Assembly: GCA_016714765.1 (NCBI GenBank)
Contig: JADKCF010000034.1
Coordinates: 1-24,158 of the forward strand
Source: Saprospiraceae bacterium
GTDB taxonomy: Bacteria > Bacteroidota > Bacteroidia > Chitinophagales > Saprospiraceae
Length of the DNA: 24,158 nucleotides
Direction of reading: 5' to 3'
The stretch's first letter is position 1. Each line of letters starts with the position of its first letter. This document shows positions 9,401-17,458 of this stretch, one piece after another. The translations under genes were made by a program, and so were the position numbers. The notes under the pieces are model-generated. The model did not search any database and was not told the origin of the DNA. It saw nothing but the letters and a program-made list of their open reading frames with translations.

Positions 9401-10085
9401 CATTTTTTATTTGGAAAAAGCGGCAGATCTCATAGGGGACCCAACAACATTAGCCAATATACATTTTAAACTTGGAGATATATATCAATGGGCAGGATCC
9501 AAAAGACAGGCGTTGCCTCAATACCAAAAATCTATGGAATACAAGCCTGATCTCCCCAATACCAGAATGAAAATCGTGGATATGTCTGTTTACCTTTATG
9601 AAAACACCATAGCTCTGGAACAACTAAATGCTTTAAAGGACAGTCAATGGATCAATTTTAGCCACAGTAAGATTTTGGCTGAATTTTTGACCCATTCGTC
9701 CCAATATGATAAAGCAAAAAAAGTCATACTGGACAATAGAAATATCCACCCTTATCCTCAATCCTGCTGGGATGATCTTTCAGGCAGGAATGAGCTGGTG
9801 GCTCATAAATATAAAGATGCGGTACCTTACTATAAATCGTTGCTTAGAAACGATCCCAAAAACCATCACGCCTCCTACAGTCTTGCCAGAATCTATGCCT
9901 TCATCAAGGATAAATCATCAGCCCTCAAGTATCTGTCATCAGCGATAAAAAATGGTTTCAACTATGATTATGTCCTGCAAAATGATGAGGCATGGAAGTC
10001 TTATAAAAATGACAAAACATGGAATGAACTGTCAAAGTCATATACACCTAAACAATACGTGTCTCTCCAACACAGAGGACAGTAA
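6468..10085 (+). CDS. Secreted caspase-TPR protein with EF-hand-like loop (large form)
   Basis: With the GTG at 6468 the product is 1205 residues and begins with a clear signal peptide (MKINPILTV then hydrophobic residues, cut near AFTQ). The frame stays open up to a GTG at 6435, but that codon overlaps the promoter box. The caspase domain spans about 37-260: LIIGISDYKD, catalytic H119 in FAGHGDVEN, catalytic C174 in ITDACHSGKLAG. A complete 12-residue EF-hand-type loop (DTNTDGIVTFQE, 239-250) suggests Ca2+ control. Next comes a helical linker (about 413-443) shared with the two caspases downstream, then many TPRs from about 518 to the end. They are interrupted near 891-971 by a beta-rich insert. 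The last TPR has the SYSLARIYAF...GFNYDY form seen in the sister genes. It is likely envelope-located. Substrates are unknown. Confidence 0.85.
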   Translation: MKINPILTVILLLLYFSAFTQEEEESLKQNALTTGNTYALIIGISDYKDSKIVDLKYAHRDADEFYSFLLSPAGGNVPPANIKLLKNQEATISNIYVAKKWLESIPKKDDIVYFYFAGHGDVENSLYELGFLLAYDTPYQNYLNNAVRIEDFNNMANTLSVTKDVNVYLITDACHSGKLAGSDNRGQSLVGGQLSKVKSREVRLASCESDQLSEESDIWGGGRGVFSWYFVNGLKGLADTNTDGIVTFQEIKTFLESKVPEAVSKHKNKMQTPVAEGKGYGKMSIVNETILAQIKANEQTNIVAQTGNSTTSRGANEQLILSDDAYFYHQFTHKDTGQNLEGSIDFKNLAGKNTSIIIDTFLKTFTFPDQRVYSTVMNFATLVPDSIKARIGSYDELKRYKSETEIMMIKEQIAALIHNRVQEVINLYLQGDAAELEKRRYYNVVESAYDEYVAMAKVARQLLDANHPLNHILEVKQYYFEGVTDRIKIPLFKNADSLINLALQSQTTALKLAPYAAYINNELGILNLYKNNQKASKNYFTTAGTLAPSWAIPWANLTDVHLQTDSITAASKTLKKAMDLQADLQNNTLLAGKIREKEFNWLLAEEQYRKAIEINQRYFLPFDRLGNVYTNTTRYAEADSFYYEGALRKKGFNIENNQIISLLALNFNAASNKQSCGVVASGLLDDDVMAFFYLGHELYSQKNYNSAAEIFKKVISADKKDPLVFHYLGKVFFDQQKWKEAEIMFKYAIQYFKNEEALTNHADSMLAVKKNAYDRQCIYQFYLSKIYAEKEDYYFLGSLYESWAHYDEAENYYRKAMEINREGDLGAEVKLYKMLEKLERYTEAENILTKLENKEPEIGQRELNQFYRNTAAKQPQDAYWPYKLGQLLCSLSQKPAEYNYHDTIVYFPVLGREVFLDTTNREEVYDNPEYAITEYNPDGSLKSIYRSVVKYYDGKFTIEGTKEIIQRGPRILSPRKDGIFYLEKAADLIGDPTTLANIHFKLGDIYQWAGSKRQALPQYQKSMEYKPDLPNTRMKIVDMSVYLYENTIALEQLNALKDSQWINFSHSKILAEFLTHSSQYDKAKKVILDNRNIHPYPQSCWDDLSGRNELVAHKYKDAVPYYKSLLRNDPKNHHASYSLARIYAFIKDKSSALKYLSSAIKNGFNYDYVLQNDEAWKSYKNDKTWNELSKSYTPKQYVSLQHRGQ

Positions 10086-10087
10086 CA

Positions 10088-10138
10088 TTTATGCCCGACA
10101 GCAGGGAAAAGCCTCCCATCCTTGGTGTCGGGCATAAA
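10088..10138. terminator. Perfect 13-bp inverted repeat between convergent genes
   Basis: TTTATGCCCGACA at 10088-10100 is the exact reverse complement of 10126-10138. The 25-base loop has a smaller GGGA/TCCC hairpin inside. It lies between the stop of the caspase gene (10085) and the stop of the malic enzyme gene (10146), so it probably ends both transcripts. No long T tract follows on either side, so it is not a textbook intrinsic terminator. Confidence 0.65.
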
Positions 10139-10145
10139 CATCACA

Positions 10146-12443
10146 TTAATTATCTCTTGCTTTTTTTTCGCGTTCCTGGGCATCTACAACAGCAATGGTG
10201 GTCATATTGACCATTTCGTCTACACGGGCTCCCAATTGTACAATGTGCACTGCTTTGTCCATACCCATCAGGATAGGACCTACTGACTCAATATCATTGA
10301 GTTCCTTCATAATTTTATAAGCTATGTTGGCCGACGACAGCTCTGGAAATATCAATGCGTTTACTTTTTTTCCTGCCAGTTTTGAAAATGGAAATCGATC
10401 TTTACTCATGTCCTGATTGAGCGCAAAGTCGGCTTGTATTTCTCCATCCACATCAATTTCGGGATGGTCATCATGTAATATCCTCACAGCTTTGGTTACT
10501 TTAGTGGATAATTCATGATCTGAGGTGCCAAAATTTGAATATGACAATAAGGCAATGGCCGGTTTGATACCAAACATGGACATGGTGTCAGCGGTCATTT
10601 TGGTTATACAAGCCAATTCCTCAGCCCCGGGATCTATATTTACCGCTGTATCTGATAAAAAAAGTGGCCCTTTGGGTGTCAACATCAGATTGGTTGCCGC
10701 AATACGTTTCACATCATCATGTCGTCCGATTACTTCCATCATAGGTTTAATCACACTGGCATAGCTTCTGGTAAAACCAGAAATTAATGCATCTGCTTCC
10801 CCTTCTACAACCATCATAGCTCCGAAATAATTGCGGTCCAGCATCAGTGATCGTGCATCGTACAGCATGACCCCTTTGCGCTGATGTTTGATCCAGAAAT
10901 CATGGGCAAATTTTTCTCTTCTTTGCAACTGTTCGTCACTTGTAGGGTCCAAAACCAGGACATCTCCTTCTACCACTTCAAAACTGATTTCATTCATCAG
11001 TTCGTGTATCATAAATTTACTCCCCAATAATATCGGCTTGCAAATGCCTTCATCATAGGCTATCTGTGCAGCTTTCAGAACATCCAATTGGTCTGCCTCA
11101 GCAAATACAACACGTTTGGGGTTTTCTTTTGCCTGGTTGATCAGTTTTTTCATCCATTTACTACCGCCCCCCAATCGTTCTGCCAATTGCTCACGGTACT
11201 TTTCCCAATCCCTTATCGGTTCTTTGGCTACGCCAGATTCCATGGCGGCTTTGGCAACAGCCAAGGGCACTACTTCTATCAACCTAGTATCAAATGGTTT
11301 GGGGATGATGTATTCTCTTCCAAAAGCAATGTGTTTTTCGCCGTACGTAATATTGACTTGCTCAGGCACGGTTTGTTTGGCCAAATCTGCCAGTGCATAC
11401 ACCGCCGCTATTTTCATTTCTTCATTGATGGTGGTGGCCCTAACGTCCAGTGCCCCTCTGAAAATATAAGGAAATCCCAGCACATTATTGACCTGATTAG
11501 GAAAATCTGAACGCCCTGTTGCCATCAAAACATCACTACGGGTACTCATTGCAAGATTGTAATCTATCTCCGGATTGGGATTGGCCAATGCAAAAACAAT
11601 AGGATTGGGTGCCATTTTCAATAACATTTCAGGTGTCAAAATATCACTTTTGGACAAACCAAGGAACATATCAGCACCAACTATGGCATCATCCAGGTCA
11701 TAAAGATTCAGACTTGTAGCAAATTCAAGCTTTTCTGCAGACAGATCGGTACGATCCTTGCGAATCACACCTTTACTGTCCACCATGATCATATGATCCG
11801 GGTGTACACCCAATTTTTTATATAACCTCGAGCACGAAATGGCTGAAGCACCTGCTCCATTGACTACTATTCTAAATTCACTGAGCGTTTTGCCGACAAT
11901 CTCACTTGCATTCAGCAAAGCGGCAGCAGAAATGATCGCCGTACCGTGCTGGTCATCATGCATCAATGGAATATCCAACTCTTCTTTTAATCTTCTTTCT
12001 ATTTCAAATGCTTCAGGTGCTTTGATGTCTTCCAGATTGATACCTCCAAATGTGGGTGCAATTCCTTTGACAATCTGAATAAACTTCTCTGGGTCTTTTT
12101 CGTCAATCTCTATATCAAATACATCAATATCGGCAAAAATTTTGAATAATAATCCTTTGCCTTCCATTACCGGTTTGCCGGCCAATGCTCCTATATCTCC
12201 CAATCCCAAAACAGCCGTACCATTAGAAATGACCGCCACCAGATTTCCCTTAGAAGTATACCTGTAAGCATCATCAGGATTTTTTTCAATTTCCAGACAT
12301 GGTGCCGCCACTCCGGGAGAATATGCCAATGCCAAATCGCGTTGTGTAGAATATTTTTTGGTGGGAACTACCGATATTTTTCCGGGTGTAGGAAACTCAT
12401 GGTACAACAAGGCATCCTTGTTTAACTTTTCATTTGACGCCAT
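10146..12443 (-). CDS. maeB: NADP-dependent malic enzyme, MaeB type (malic + PTA-like domains)
   Basis: The 765-residue protein has the two-domain architecture of the large bacterial malic enzyme that decarboxylates malate to pyruvate with reduction of NADP+. The malic domain (about 1-425) shows Y41 in AYSPGVAAPC, K96 in MEGKGLLFK, E138-D139 in GINLEDIKAPE, HDDQHGT at 162-168 and the Rossmann motif NGAGAS at 195-200. These include the general acid and base and the metal ligands. The C-terminal half (about 430-760) resembles phosphotransacetylase but in this family is regulatory, typically binding acetyl-CoA. It is full length, cytosolic and starts with ATG. It stands alone in orientation between two related caspase-TPR genes and has no obvious functional link with them. 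A -7 box lies 31 bases upstream. Confidence 0.97.
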   Translation of the reverse strand: MASNEKLNKDALLYHEFPTPGKISVVPTKKYSTQRDLALAYSPGVAAPCLEIEKNPDDAYRYTSKGNLVAVISNGTAVLGLGDIGALAGKPVMEGKGLLFKIFADIDVFDIEIDEKDPEKFIQIVKGIAPTFGGINLEDIKAPEAFEIERRLKEELDIPLMHDDQHGTAIISAAALLNASEIVGKTLSEFRIVVNGAGASAISCSRLYKKLGVHPDHMIMVDSKGVIRKDRTDLSAEKLEFATSLNLYDLDDAIVGADMFLGLSKSDILTPEMLLKMAPNPIVFALANPNPEIDYNLAMSTRSDVLMATGRSDFPNQVNNVLGFPYIFRGALDVRATTINEEMKIAAVYALADLAKQTVPEQVNITYGEKHIAFGREYIIPKPFDTRLIEVVPLAVAKAAMESGVAKEPIRDWEKYREQLAERLGGGSKWMKKLINQAKENPKRVVFAEADQLDVLKAAQIAYDEGICKPILLGSKFMIHELMNEISFEVVEGDVLVLDPTSDEQLQRREKFAHDFWIKHQRKGVMLYDARSLMLDRNYFGAMMVVEGEADALISGFTRSYASVIKPMMEVIGRHDDVKRIAATNLMLTPKGPLFLSDTAVNIDPGAEELACITKMTADTMSMFGIKPAIALLSYSNFGTSDHELSTKVTKAVRILHDDHPEIDVDGEIQADFALNQDMSKDRFPFSKLAGKKVNALIFPELSSANIAYKIMKELNDIESVGPILMGMDKAVHIVQLGARVDEMVNMTTIAVVDAQEREKKARDN

Positions 12444-12473
12444 AAAAAATCGATTTTAATGATTAAAAGAAAA

Positions 12474-12481
12474 CAAATATA
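12474..12481 (-). promoter_or_regulatory. Bacteroidota -7 box for the malic enzyme gene
   Basis: Read on the minus strand this is TATATTTG, an exact TAnnTTTG match, ending 30 bases before the ATG at 12443. A GTTT lies about 19 bases further upstream, in the place of a -33 box, but is not a full match. Confidence 0.45.
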
Positions 12482-12928
12482 GGTGTATTCTGCTCTTTTT
12501 AAACTGATATATGTCATATAGTATCCATTTACAAGTCATCATAGAAGAAAAAAATAATGCTGACCGCATGCTGCGACAGCAAGATGGTGATACGAAATCA
12601 CAATTTAAGAAGGGAACCTAGCGATACTTTGATCGGCGACACAGTATGCAAATAAAATCGCCCTGATTGATGAAAACCACTTAGCTTTGCAAAGAAAATC
12701 GTTTGGTCATTTTTGTTCCTTGAAAAGCCGAAGGTATTCATCAGCGCAAAAGATGGAGATGTGCGAATAAATACTGATATTTGTATGGAGATCTGTCTGC
12801 TTTGACCACAGCGGGAGGCAACAGTTAAAATAAAATTTTGCGCGGAACTTTGTAGCACGTTTTTTGTGTTATGTAGTATTTATACAGCAAAATTAATTAT
12901 ACTTGTTTTGTAATTAAGCAAATACCCC
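12482..12928. other. Gene-poor spacer between malic enzyme and caspase-TPR gene
   Basis: I can support no gene here. The middle part (about 12555-12850) is visibly richer in G and C than the AT-rich ends. It holds small hairpins (GCTG-CGA-CAGC near 12570 and GTGAT-ACGAA-ATCAC near 12586) and a CTTTGCAAAG palindrome near 12692. An 86-codon minus-strand frame (12598-12858) crosses it but has no recognisable domain and no clear start signal. The part next to 12929 must contain the promoter of the caspase-TPR gene; no exact TAnnTTTG box is visible, only TTGTTTTG at 12903-12910. It could be an old gene remnant, a dispersed repeat or a small RNA. Confidence 0.4.
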
Positions 12929-15193
12929 ATGAAACCTTTTTTTACTATTTTCATTTTAGCATCGATTATTGTCAGATCTTTTAGCCAGGAAGAAGCCGAA
13001 GTGGCGCTTATACCCACATCGATTTCATCCGGGAATATATATGCACTCATCATTGGCATTTCTGAATACAAACATGATTCTATCAGAGATCTTCATTTTG
13101 CACATAAGGATGCAGAAGCTTTTTATGAGTATCTAACCTCTGCATCAGGAGGAATGGTCCCCACCGCCAACATCAGATTACTGGTCAATGAGCAAGCTAC
13201 TGTTTCCAATATTTATGTAGCAAAAAGATGGCTGGAAACAGTACCTAAAAAAGATGATGTAGTATTTTTTTATTTTGCAGGTCATGGGGATGTAGAAAAC
13301 TCCAGTGTCTATCAGCTCGGATTTCTTCTGGCTTACGATACACCATATCAGAATTATTTTAATAATGCATTGAGGATAGAAGACATCAATATCATGGCCA
13401 ATAGCCTATCTATTTCCAAAGGTGTAAATGTTTACCTGATTACGGATGCTTGTCATTCTGGCAAGCTGGCAGGGACTGACAACAGAGGAAGGGCATTGAC
13501 CTTCGATCAGCTGATGAAAACAGAAGAAAGAGAGCTAAGGCTGGCATCCTGCAAAGCCAATCAGGAAGCAGAAGAGGATACTAGCTGGGGCGGAGGTCGT
13601 GGTGCTTTTTCATACTTCCTCATCGAAGGACTCAAAGGAAAGGCCGATAGAGATACTAACAGAATAGTTACATTTGAAGAGATAAAATCATATGTCGAAA
13701 AAATTGTGCCTGAACAGGTCAACAAAGTTAAACAGAAGTCCCAAAACCCGGTTTCTTTGGGCGAATTTCCTGCCGCAAAACTGGCCATCATCAGCAAGGA
13801 TGTAGTGATAAGTGAACAGCCAAATACTGACATCTCTCAAAATTCTGCCCCTGAAAAACGTGATACCACAGCTCTATCCAATACTTCCAGATCCTTAAGG
13901 CGCAGTCAAAAAACAACCACAGAAATCTCCTTCGAAAAGTATTTTAGTGCGCTGTCCGTTTTATATACGACCTCAACTCCGGAAGTCAATGAGGATTTTA
14001 AAGACCTAAGACTCGAAAGCGATCAGAAAATCATAGAGTATTTTCTGACTAAGTTTAACTTGCCTTCTGACAGCATCCTCAAGAGTGCATTGAACAATGA
14101 CCCCAACTTTCAGGCCAGTTTTAAACAGCAGCTGGCAGCCACCATGCATGACCGAATCCAGCAAGTCATCAATAAATACCTCGAAGGAGATGATGAAGAG
14201 ATAGAAAAGAGAATGTACTACAGCTACCTCAGTTCGGGATATAACCATTTTCCGGCTTTTACTGAAGTAGCAATGAAACTACTCGATGCAGAACATCCGC
14301 TCTATAAAATCCTGGAAGTAAAACTCCATTATTTTCAGGGCCTGATTTATAGCTTAAAACTACCTCTAAAAGGAGAAGGCTCCGGCACCATAGTACAGGC
14401 GATAGAAGAACAAAAAACGGCCTACTCACTGGAAAAAAACGCTGCTTATATCATGAATGAACTCGGCCTGCTGTATGCCAAAAATAAGGAATCAGAAAAT
14501 GCAGATAAATTCCTGAAAATGGCGGTTAAAAGTGCTAAAAATTATGAAAAAAAGGGAAATTTGTACTCCGCCAGAAAGCATTATTTTGAAACTTTAAAAA
14601 TCAACTCCAGACCATACTTTGGATACGAACGATTGGGGATAATAGCTTTGAAAACCCAGGATTATAAGCTGGCAGAAAAATTATTTGAAGATTCCGAAAA
14701 AAGAAAATCCAAGCTCCTAAAAGATGGATTAAATGAAGTAAACAATAAAAACGCTGAAACCCTTGCCATGCTGTCTGCAACCATTGAAAATAAAAATCCT
14801 TCAGTCATCCAGGCTGATCAGTACATTTTGTCAGGTGATACCACAAAAGTGGACTCTATTCTGAGTGTATTATCAAAATCACCTTCTGTGAGTAAAAGTG
14901 AATTGAACAATTTGTACGTCAAGCATTATTTTTTAACTAATAAATTTTTGCCTGCACTGGAGATACTGAAAAGGGAACTATCCGTAAATCCAAAAAATGC
15001 AGATATTGAGTACAGTATAGCAAGATGTTATGCCATGATGGATAAAAGCCTCGAATCAAGAAACGCATTACTGGATGCTGTCCAGCATGGTTTTAAATAT
15101 AAATGGGTTTACCAATACGATGCGGTATTTAACAAATACAAAAATGAATGGCATAGGATAAAGGACCTGATACATCAAAATTCAAAAATCTAG
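12929..15193 (+). CDS. Secreted caspase-TPR protein (mid-size form)
   Basis: This 754-residue protein has a signal peptide (about 1-20, cut near SFS|QEEA). The caspase domain (about 37-260) is a close paralog of that at 6468: shared stretches include TVSNIYVAKRWLE, FYFAGHGDVENS (catalytic H119), YDTPYQNYFNNALRIED and ITDACHSGKLAG (catalytic C175). The calcium-type loop at 240-251 is DRDTNRIVTFEE, with Arg where an EF hand needs Gly at position 6, so Ca2+ binding may be weak. A linker at about 401-431 (VINKYLEGDDEEIEKR) matches the sister proteins. TPR-like helices fill about 505-740 and end in the same YSIARCYA...GFKYKW unit. The TPR region is some 450 residues shorter than in the 1205-residue paralog. 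The ATG is well placed. Eight bases separate it from the next caspase gene, so the two form an operon. Confidence 0.87.
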   Translation: MKPFFTIFILASIIVRSFSQEEAEVALIPTSISSGNIYALIIGISEYKHDSIRDLHFAHKDAEAFYEYLTSASGGMVPTANIRLLVNEQATVSNIYVAKRWLETVPKKDDVVFFYFAGHGDVENSSVYQLGFLLAYDTPYQNYFNNALRIEDINIMANSLSISKGVNVYLITDACHSGKLAGTDNRGRALTFDQLMKTEERELRLASCKANQEAEEDTSWGGGRGAFSYFLIEGLKGKADRDTNRIVTFEEIKSYVEKIVPEQVNKVKQKSQNPVSLGEFPAAKLAIISKDVVISEQPNTDISQNSAPEKRDTTALSNTSRSLRRSQKTTTEISFEKYFSALSVLYTTSTPEVNEDFKDLRLESDQKIIEYFLTKFNLPSDSILKSALNNDPNFQASFKQQLAATMHDRIQQVINKYLEGDDEEIEKRMYYSYLSSGYNHFPAFTEVAMKLLDAEHPLYKILEVKLHYFQGLIYSLKLPLKGEGSGTIVQAIEEQKTAYSLEKNAAYIMNELGLLYAKNKESENADKFLKMAVKSAKNYEKKGNLYSARKHYFETLKINSRPYFGYERLGIIALKTQDYKLAEKLFEDSEKRKSKLLKDGLNEVNNKNAETLAMLSATIENKNPSVIQADQYILSGDTTKVDSILSVLSKSPSVSKSELNNLYVKHYFLTNKFLPALEILKRELSVNPKNADIEYSIARCYAMMDKSLESRNALLDAVQHGFKYKWVYQYDAVFNKYKNEWHRIKDLIHQNSKI

Positions 15194-15201
15194 AAGCAGA
15201 A

Positions 15202-17436
15202 GTGATAAAATATTATTTTACTACTATTTTATATTTTGTATTGCTATATGCATCCTTGAGTGCTCAAACTAAAGGCATCTCTCCTGTGCAAAATGATGCT
15301 CCCATCAAAACTGGAATCACCAGAGCAGTGGTAGTAGGTATATCTGACTATCAGAATAAAAATATCACCGACCTTCAGTATGCACACGAAGACGCTAAAG
15401 CATTTGCAGCCTATTTGCTTGACCCAAAGGGAATGAATATCGACACCCAAAACCTAACTATGCTGATCAATGAAAATGCCACTTCAGGGCAATTTATTTC
15501 AGCTCTTTATGGGTTATTGGAAACAAGTAAGGAAGGAGATCTGACCATCATATATTTTTCCGGACATGGAGACGTAGAGAGTCATACCATCAATCAGCCT
15601 GGATTTCTTTTGTGCTGGGATGCACCATCCAAAGTGTACATGGCAGGGGGTACCTTCGGGTTGGCATATCTGCAAGAAATCATATCTACCCTGTCATTAA
15701 GTACAAAAAGTAAAGTCATCATGATAGCTGATGCCTGCAGGGCCGGAAAACTCGCCGGAAACGCCATAGGAGGGAGCAATGCCACAGCGGCCAACCTGGC
15801 CAAACAATATGCTAACGAAGTCAAAATTATGTCCTGCCAGCCTGATGAATTTTCGCTGGAAGGAAAGTCATGGGGTAATGGAAGAGGTGTGTTTTCTTAC
15901 TACTTCCTCGCAGGCTTAAAAGGGCTGGCAGATAAAAACAATGACATGATCGTCACTTTGGGAGAAATAGAAAGATATCTGGATGATAAAGTACCGTCAG
16001 CAGTAGCTCCTCATAGTCAGATCCCTATGACCGCCGGTAATAAAAACACCCCAATAGCCACCGTGGATGCAGAAGTTCTCAAAAAAATGAAGGCCATAAA
16101 TTTGGAAGCGGGAATGTCTATTACCGAATTAAAAGGTGTTAGTGATTTTATGATTACGCTTGACACCACACTGCAGCAAAAACTCATGGCATTCGAAAAA
16201 GCCCTTTCATCCGGACAACTTACCAGTCCTCTCGGTACTTGTGCATGGGATTTATTACCGTCAATACTGGAAAATCCGCAAGCATCCAAGTATGCTGGTA
16301 TTCTCAAAAGAAATCTGGCAGCAGCTTTACAGGATGAGGCTCAGCAGGCAATCAATGCCTACCTTGGCGCTGATACCAAAGAACTGGAACAAAGGTGGTT
16401 TTACGGAAATAAATACGCAAAATATCCCGATCAGCTCATCAAGGCGGCTCAGCTCCTGGGAGAGCAACATTTTTTTTACAATACCATCATGTCCAGGTAC
16501 CATTATTTCAAAGGACTAAATTTGAGGTTGGCCGGCGAAAACTTAAAAAAAGACAGTTTATTATTACTCGCCCTGGAAGATCAGTATAAATCGCTCCAAT
16601 TTCTGGACAATGCTCCCAATGTTCTCAACGAGATCGGATGGACCATGCATCTTGTGAATAACCATGAAGCTTCCTTGGAATATCTGAATAAAGCGTTGGT
16701 TTATGCACCCGGGTGGGCATTGCCTTACATTAATCTCAACATCAGATATCAGAAAGTCAAAGAGTTTAACAAGTCGCTGGAAGCCGGATTTAATGCTATC
16801 AGAGTGGATTCAGGTTTTGTCCTGGGATATCAGTCAGTAGCTGGTACCTATATCCAAATGAAAGAGTATGAATCAGCCAGAAAATATCTTTTTAAATCTC
16901 TAGATTTGGATTCGCTCAACCAAAGAACGATTGATTTTATAGCATACAGCTACACTTTGTCAAAAGATTATGCAGAGGGAGCTAAATGGTATCAGAAAAT
17001 GGTTTCACTGGAAGGTTTTGTAGATAATACCCTGGACTTAAACTCTCTGGCTTACACTCTACTCCTTTCGGGTCAGAAAGAAAAAGCACTGGAGGTATAC
17101 CAAAAAGCGAAAGCTATCATGCCACAAACTGAACACTCCTATCAAGGACTAATAGAGTATTATTTTTATACCAATGATACAAAAAACGCAGAAAAAGAAC
17201 TGAAAGACTATATATTAATGTTTCCCAGAGATAGTTATTCGCTATATCTCATAGCGTCTTTATGCGGGGTGAGTGGCAGAGAAGAGGAATGTTTTACATA
17301 TCTTGATTTGGCATTTGCCAATGGTTTCAAAGATTTGGATACGCTCACCACAGACCCTAATCTGGTCAACATTATCAATAAAAATTCGTACACCTTACTT
17401 CTAAAAAAGTATGGCCTCCATTCTTCAAAGGAATAA
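15202..17436 (+). CDS. Secreted caspase-TPR protein (third TPR form)
   Basis: This 744-residue protein has a signal peptide (cut near SLSAQ at 18-22). Translation starts at GTG 15202, 8 bases after the previous stop. The caspase domain has catalytic H122 in YFSGHGDVES and C179 in IADACRAGKLAG. The DACR form differs from DACH in the other three but recalls the QACRG of animal caspases and should be active. The loop at 244-255 is DKNNDMIVTLGE, again missing the Gly of a canonical EF hand. The shared linker is at about 371-401 (AINAYLGADTKELEQR). TPRs follow from about 470, including APGWALPYINLN, which parallels APSWAIPWANL of the 1205-residue protein. It ends convergently 22 bases from the FecR-like repeat protein gene. 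It is more diverged than the pair at 6468 and 12929. An envelope protease role is inferred. Confidence 0.87.
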   Translation: MIKYYFTTILYFVLLYASLSAQTKGISPVQNDAPIKTGITRAVVVGISDYQNKNITDLQYAHEDAKAFAAYLLDPKGMNIDTQNLTMLINENATSGQFISALYGLLETSKEGDLTIIYFSGHGDVESHTINQPGFLLCWDAPSKVYMAGGTFGLAYLQEIISTLSLSTKSKVIMIADACRAGKLAGNAIGGSNATAANLAKQYANEVKIMSCQPDEFSLEGKSWGNGRGVFSYYFLAGLKGLADKNNDMIVTLGEIERYLDDKVPSAVAPHSQIPMTAGNKNTPIATVDAEVLKKMKAINLEAGMSITELKGVSDFMITLDTTLQQKLMAFEKALSSGQLTSPLGTCAWDLLPSILENPQASKYAGILKRNLAAALQDEAQQAINAYLGADTKELEQRWFYGNKYAKYPDQLIKAAQLLGEQHFFYNTIMSRYHYFKGLNLRLAGENLKKDSLLLLALEDQYKSLQFLDNAPNVLNEIGWTMHLVNNHEASLEYLNKALVYAPGWALPYINLNIRYQKVKEFNKSLEAGFNAIRVDSGFVLGYQSVAGTYIQMKEYESARKYLFKSLDLDSLNQRTIDFIAYSYTLSKDYAEGAKWYQKMVSLEGFVDNTLDLNSLAYTLLLSGQKEKALEVYQKAKAIMPQTEHSYQGLIEYYFYTNDTKNAEKELKDYILMFPRDSYSLYLIASLCGVSGREEECFTYLDLAFANGFKDLDTLTTDPNLVNIINKNSYTLLLKKYGLHSSKE

Positions 17437-17458
17437 GAGATCCATAAATTATTTTCTT

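Noticed and set aside
11088..11510. 140-codon plus-strand frame
   Set aside because: It lies wholly inside the well-supported malic enzyme gene on the other strand and has no recognisable product.
12598..12858. 86-codon minus-strand open frame in the spacer
   Set aside because: No domain, no start signal and an unconvincing composition; I record the spacer as gene-poor instead of calling a gene.
15730..15750. DACR in place of DACH in the third caspase-TPR protein as a sign of inactivation
   Set aside because: The catalytic Cys and His are both present and Cys-Arg is the normal pair in animal caspases (QACRG), so activity is not excluded.
4328..17436. Gasdermin- or CRISPR-linked caspase defence system
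   Set aside because: No gasdermin-like small gene, cas gene or STING/CBASS-type partner is adjacent, and all four proteases carry export signals, unlike the cytosolic proteases of those systems.
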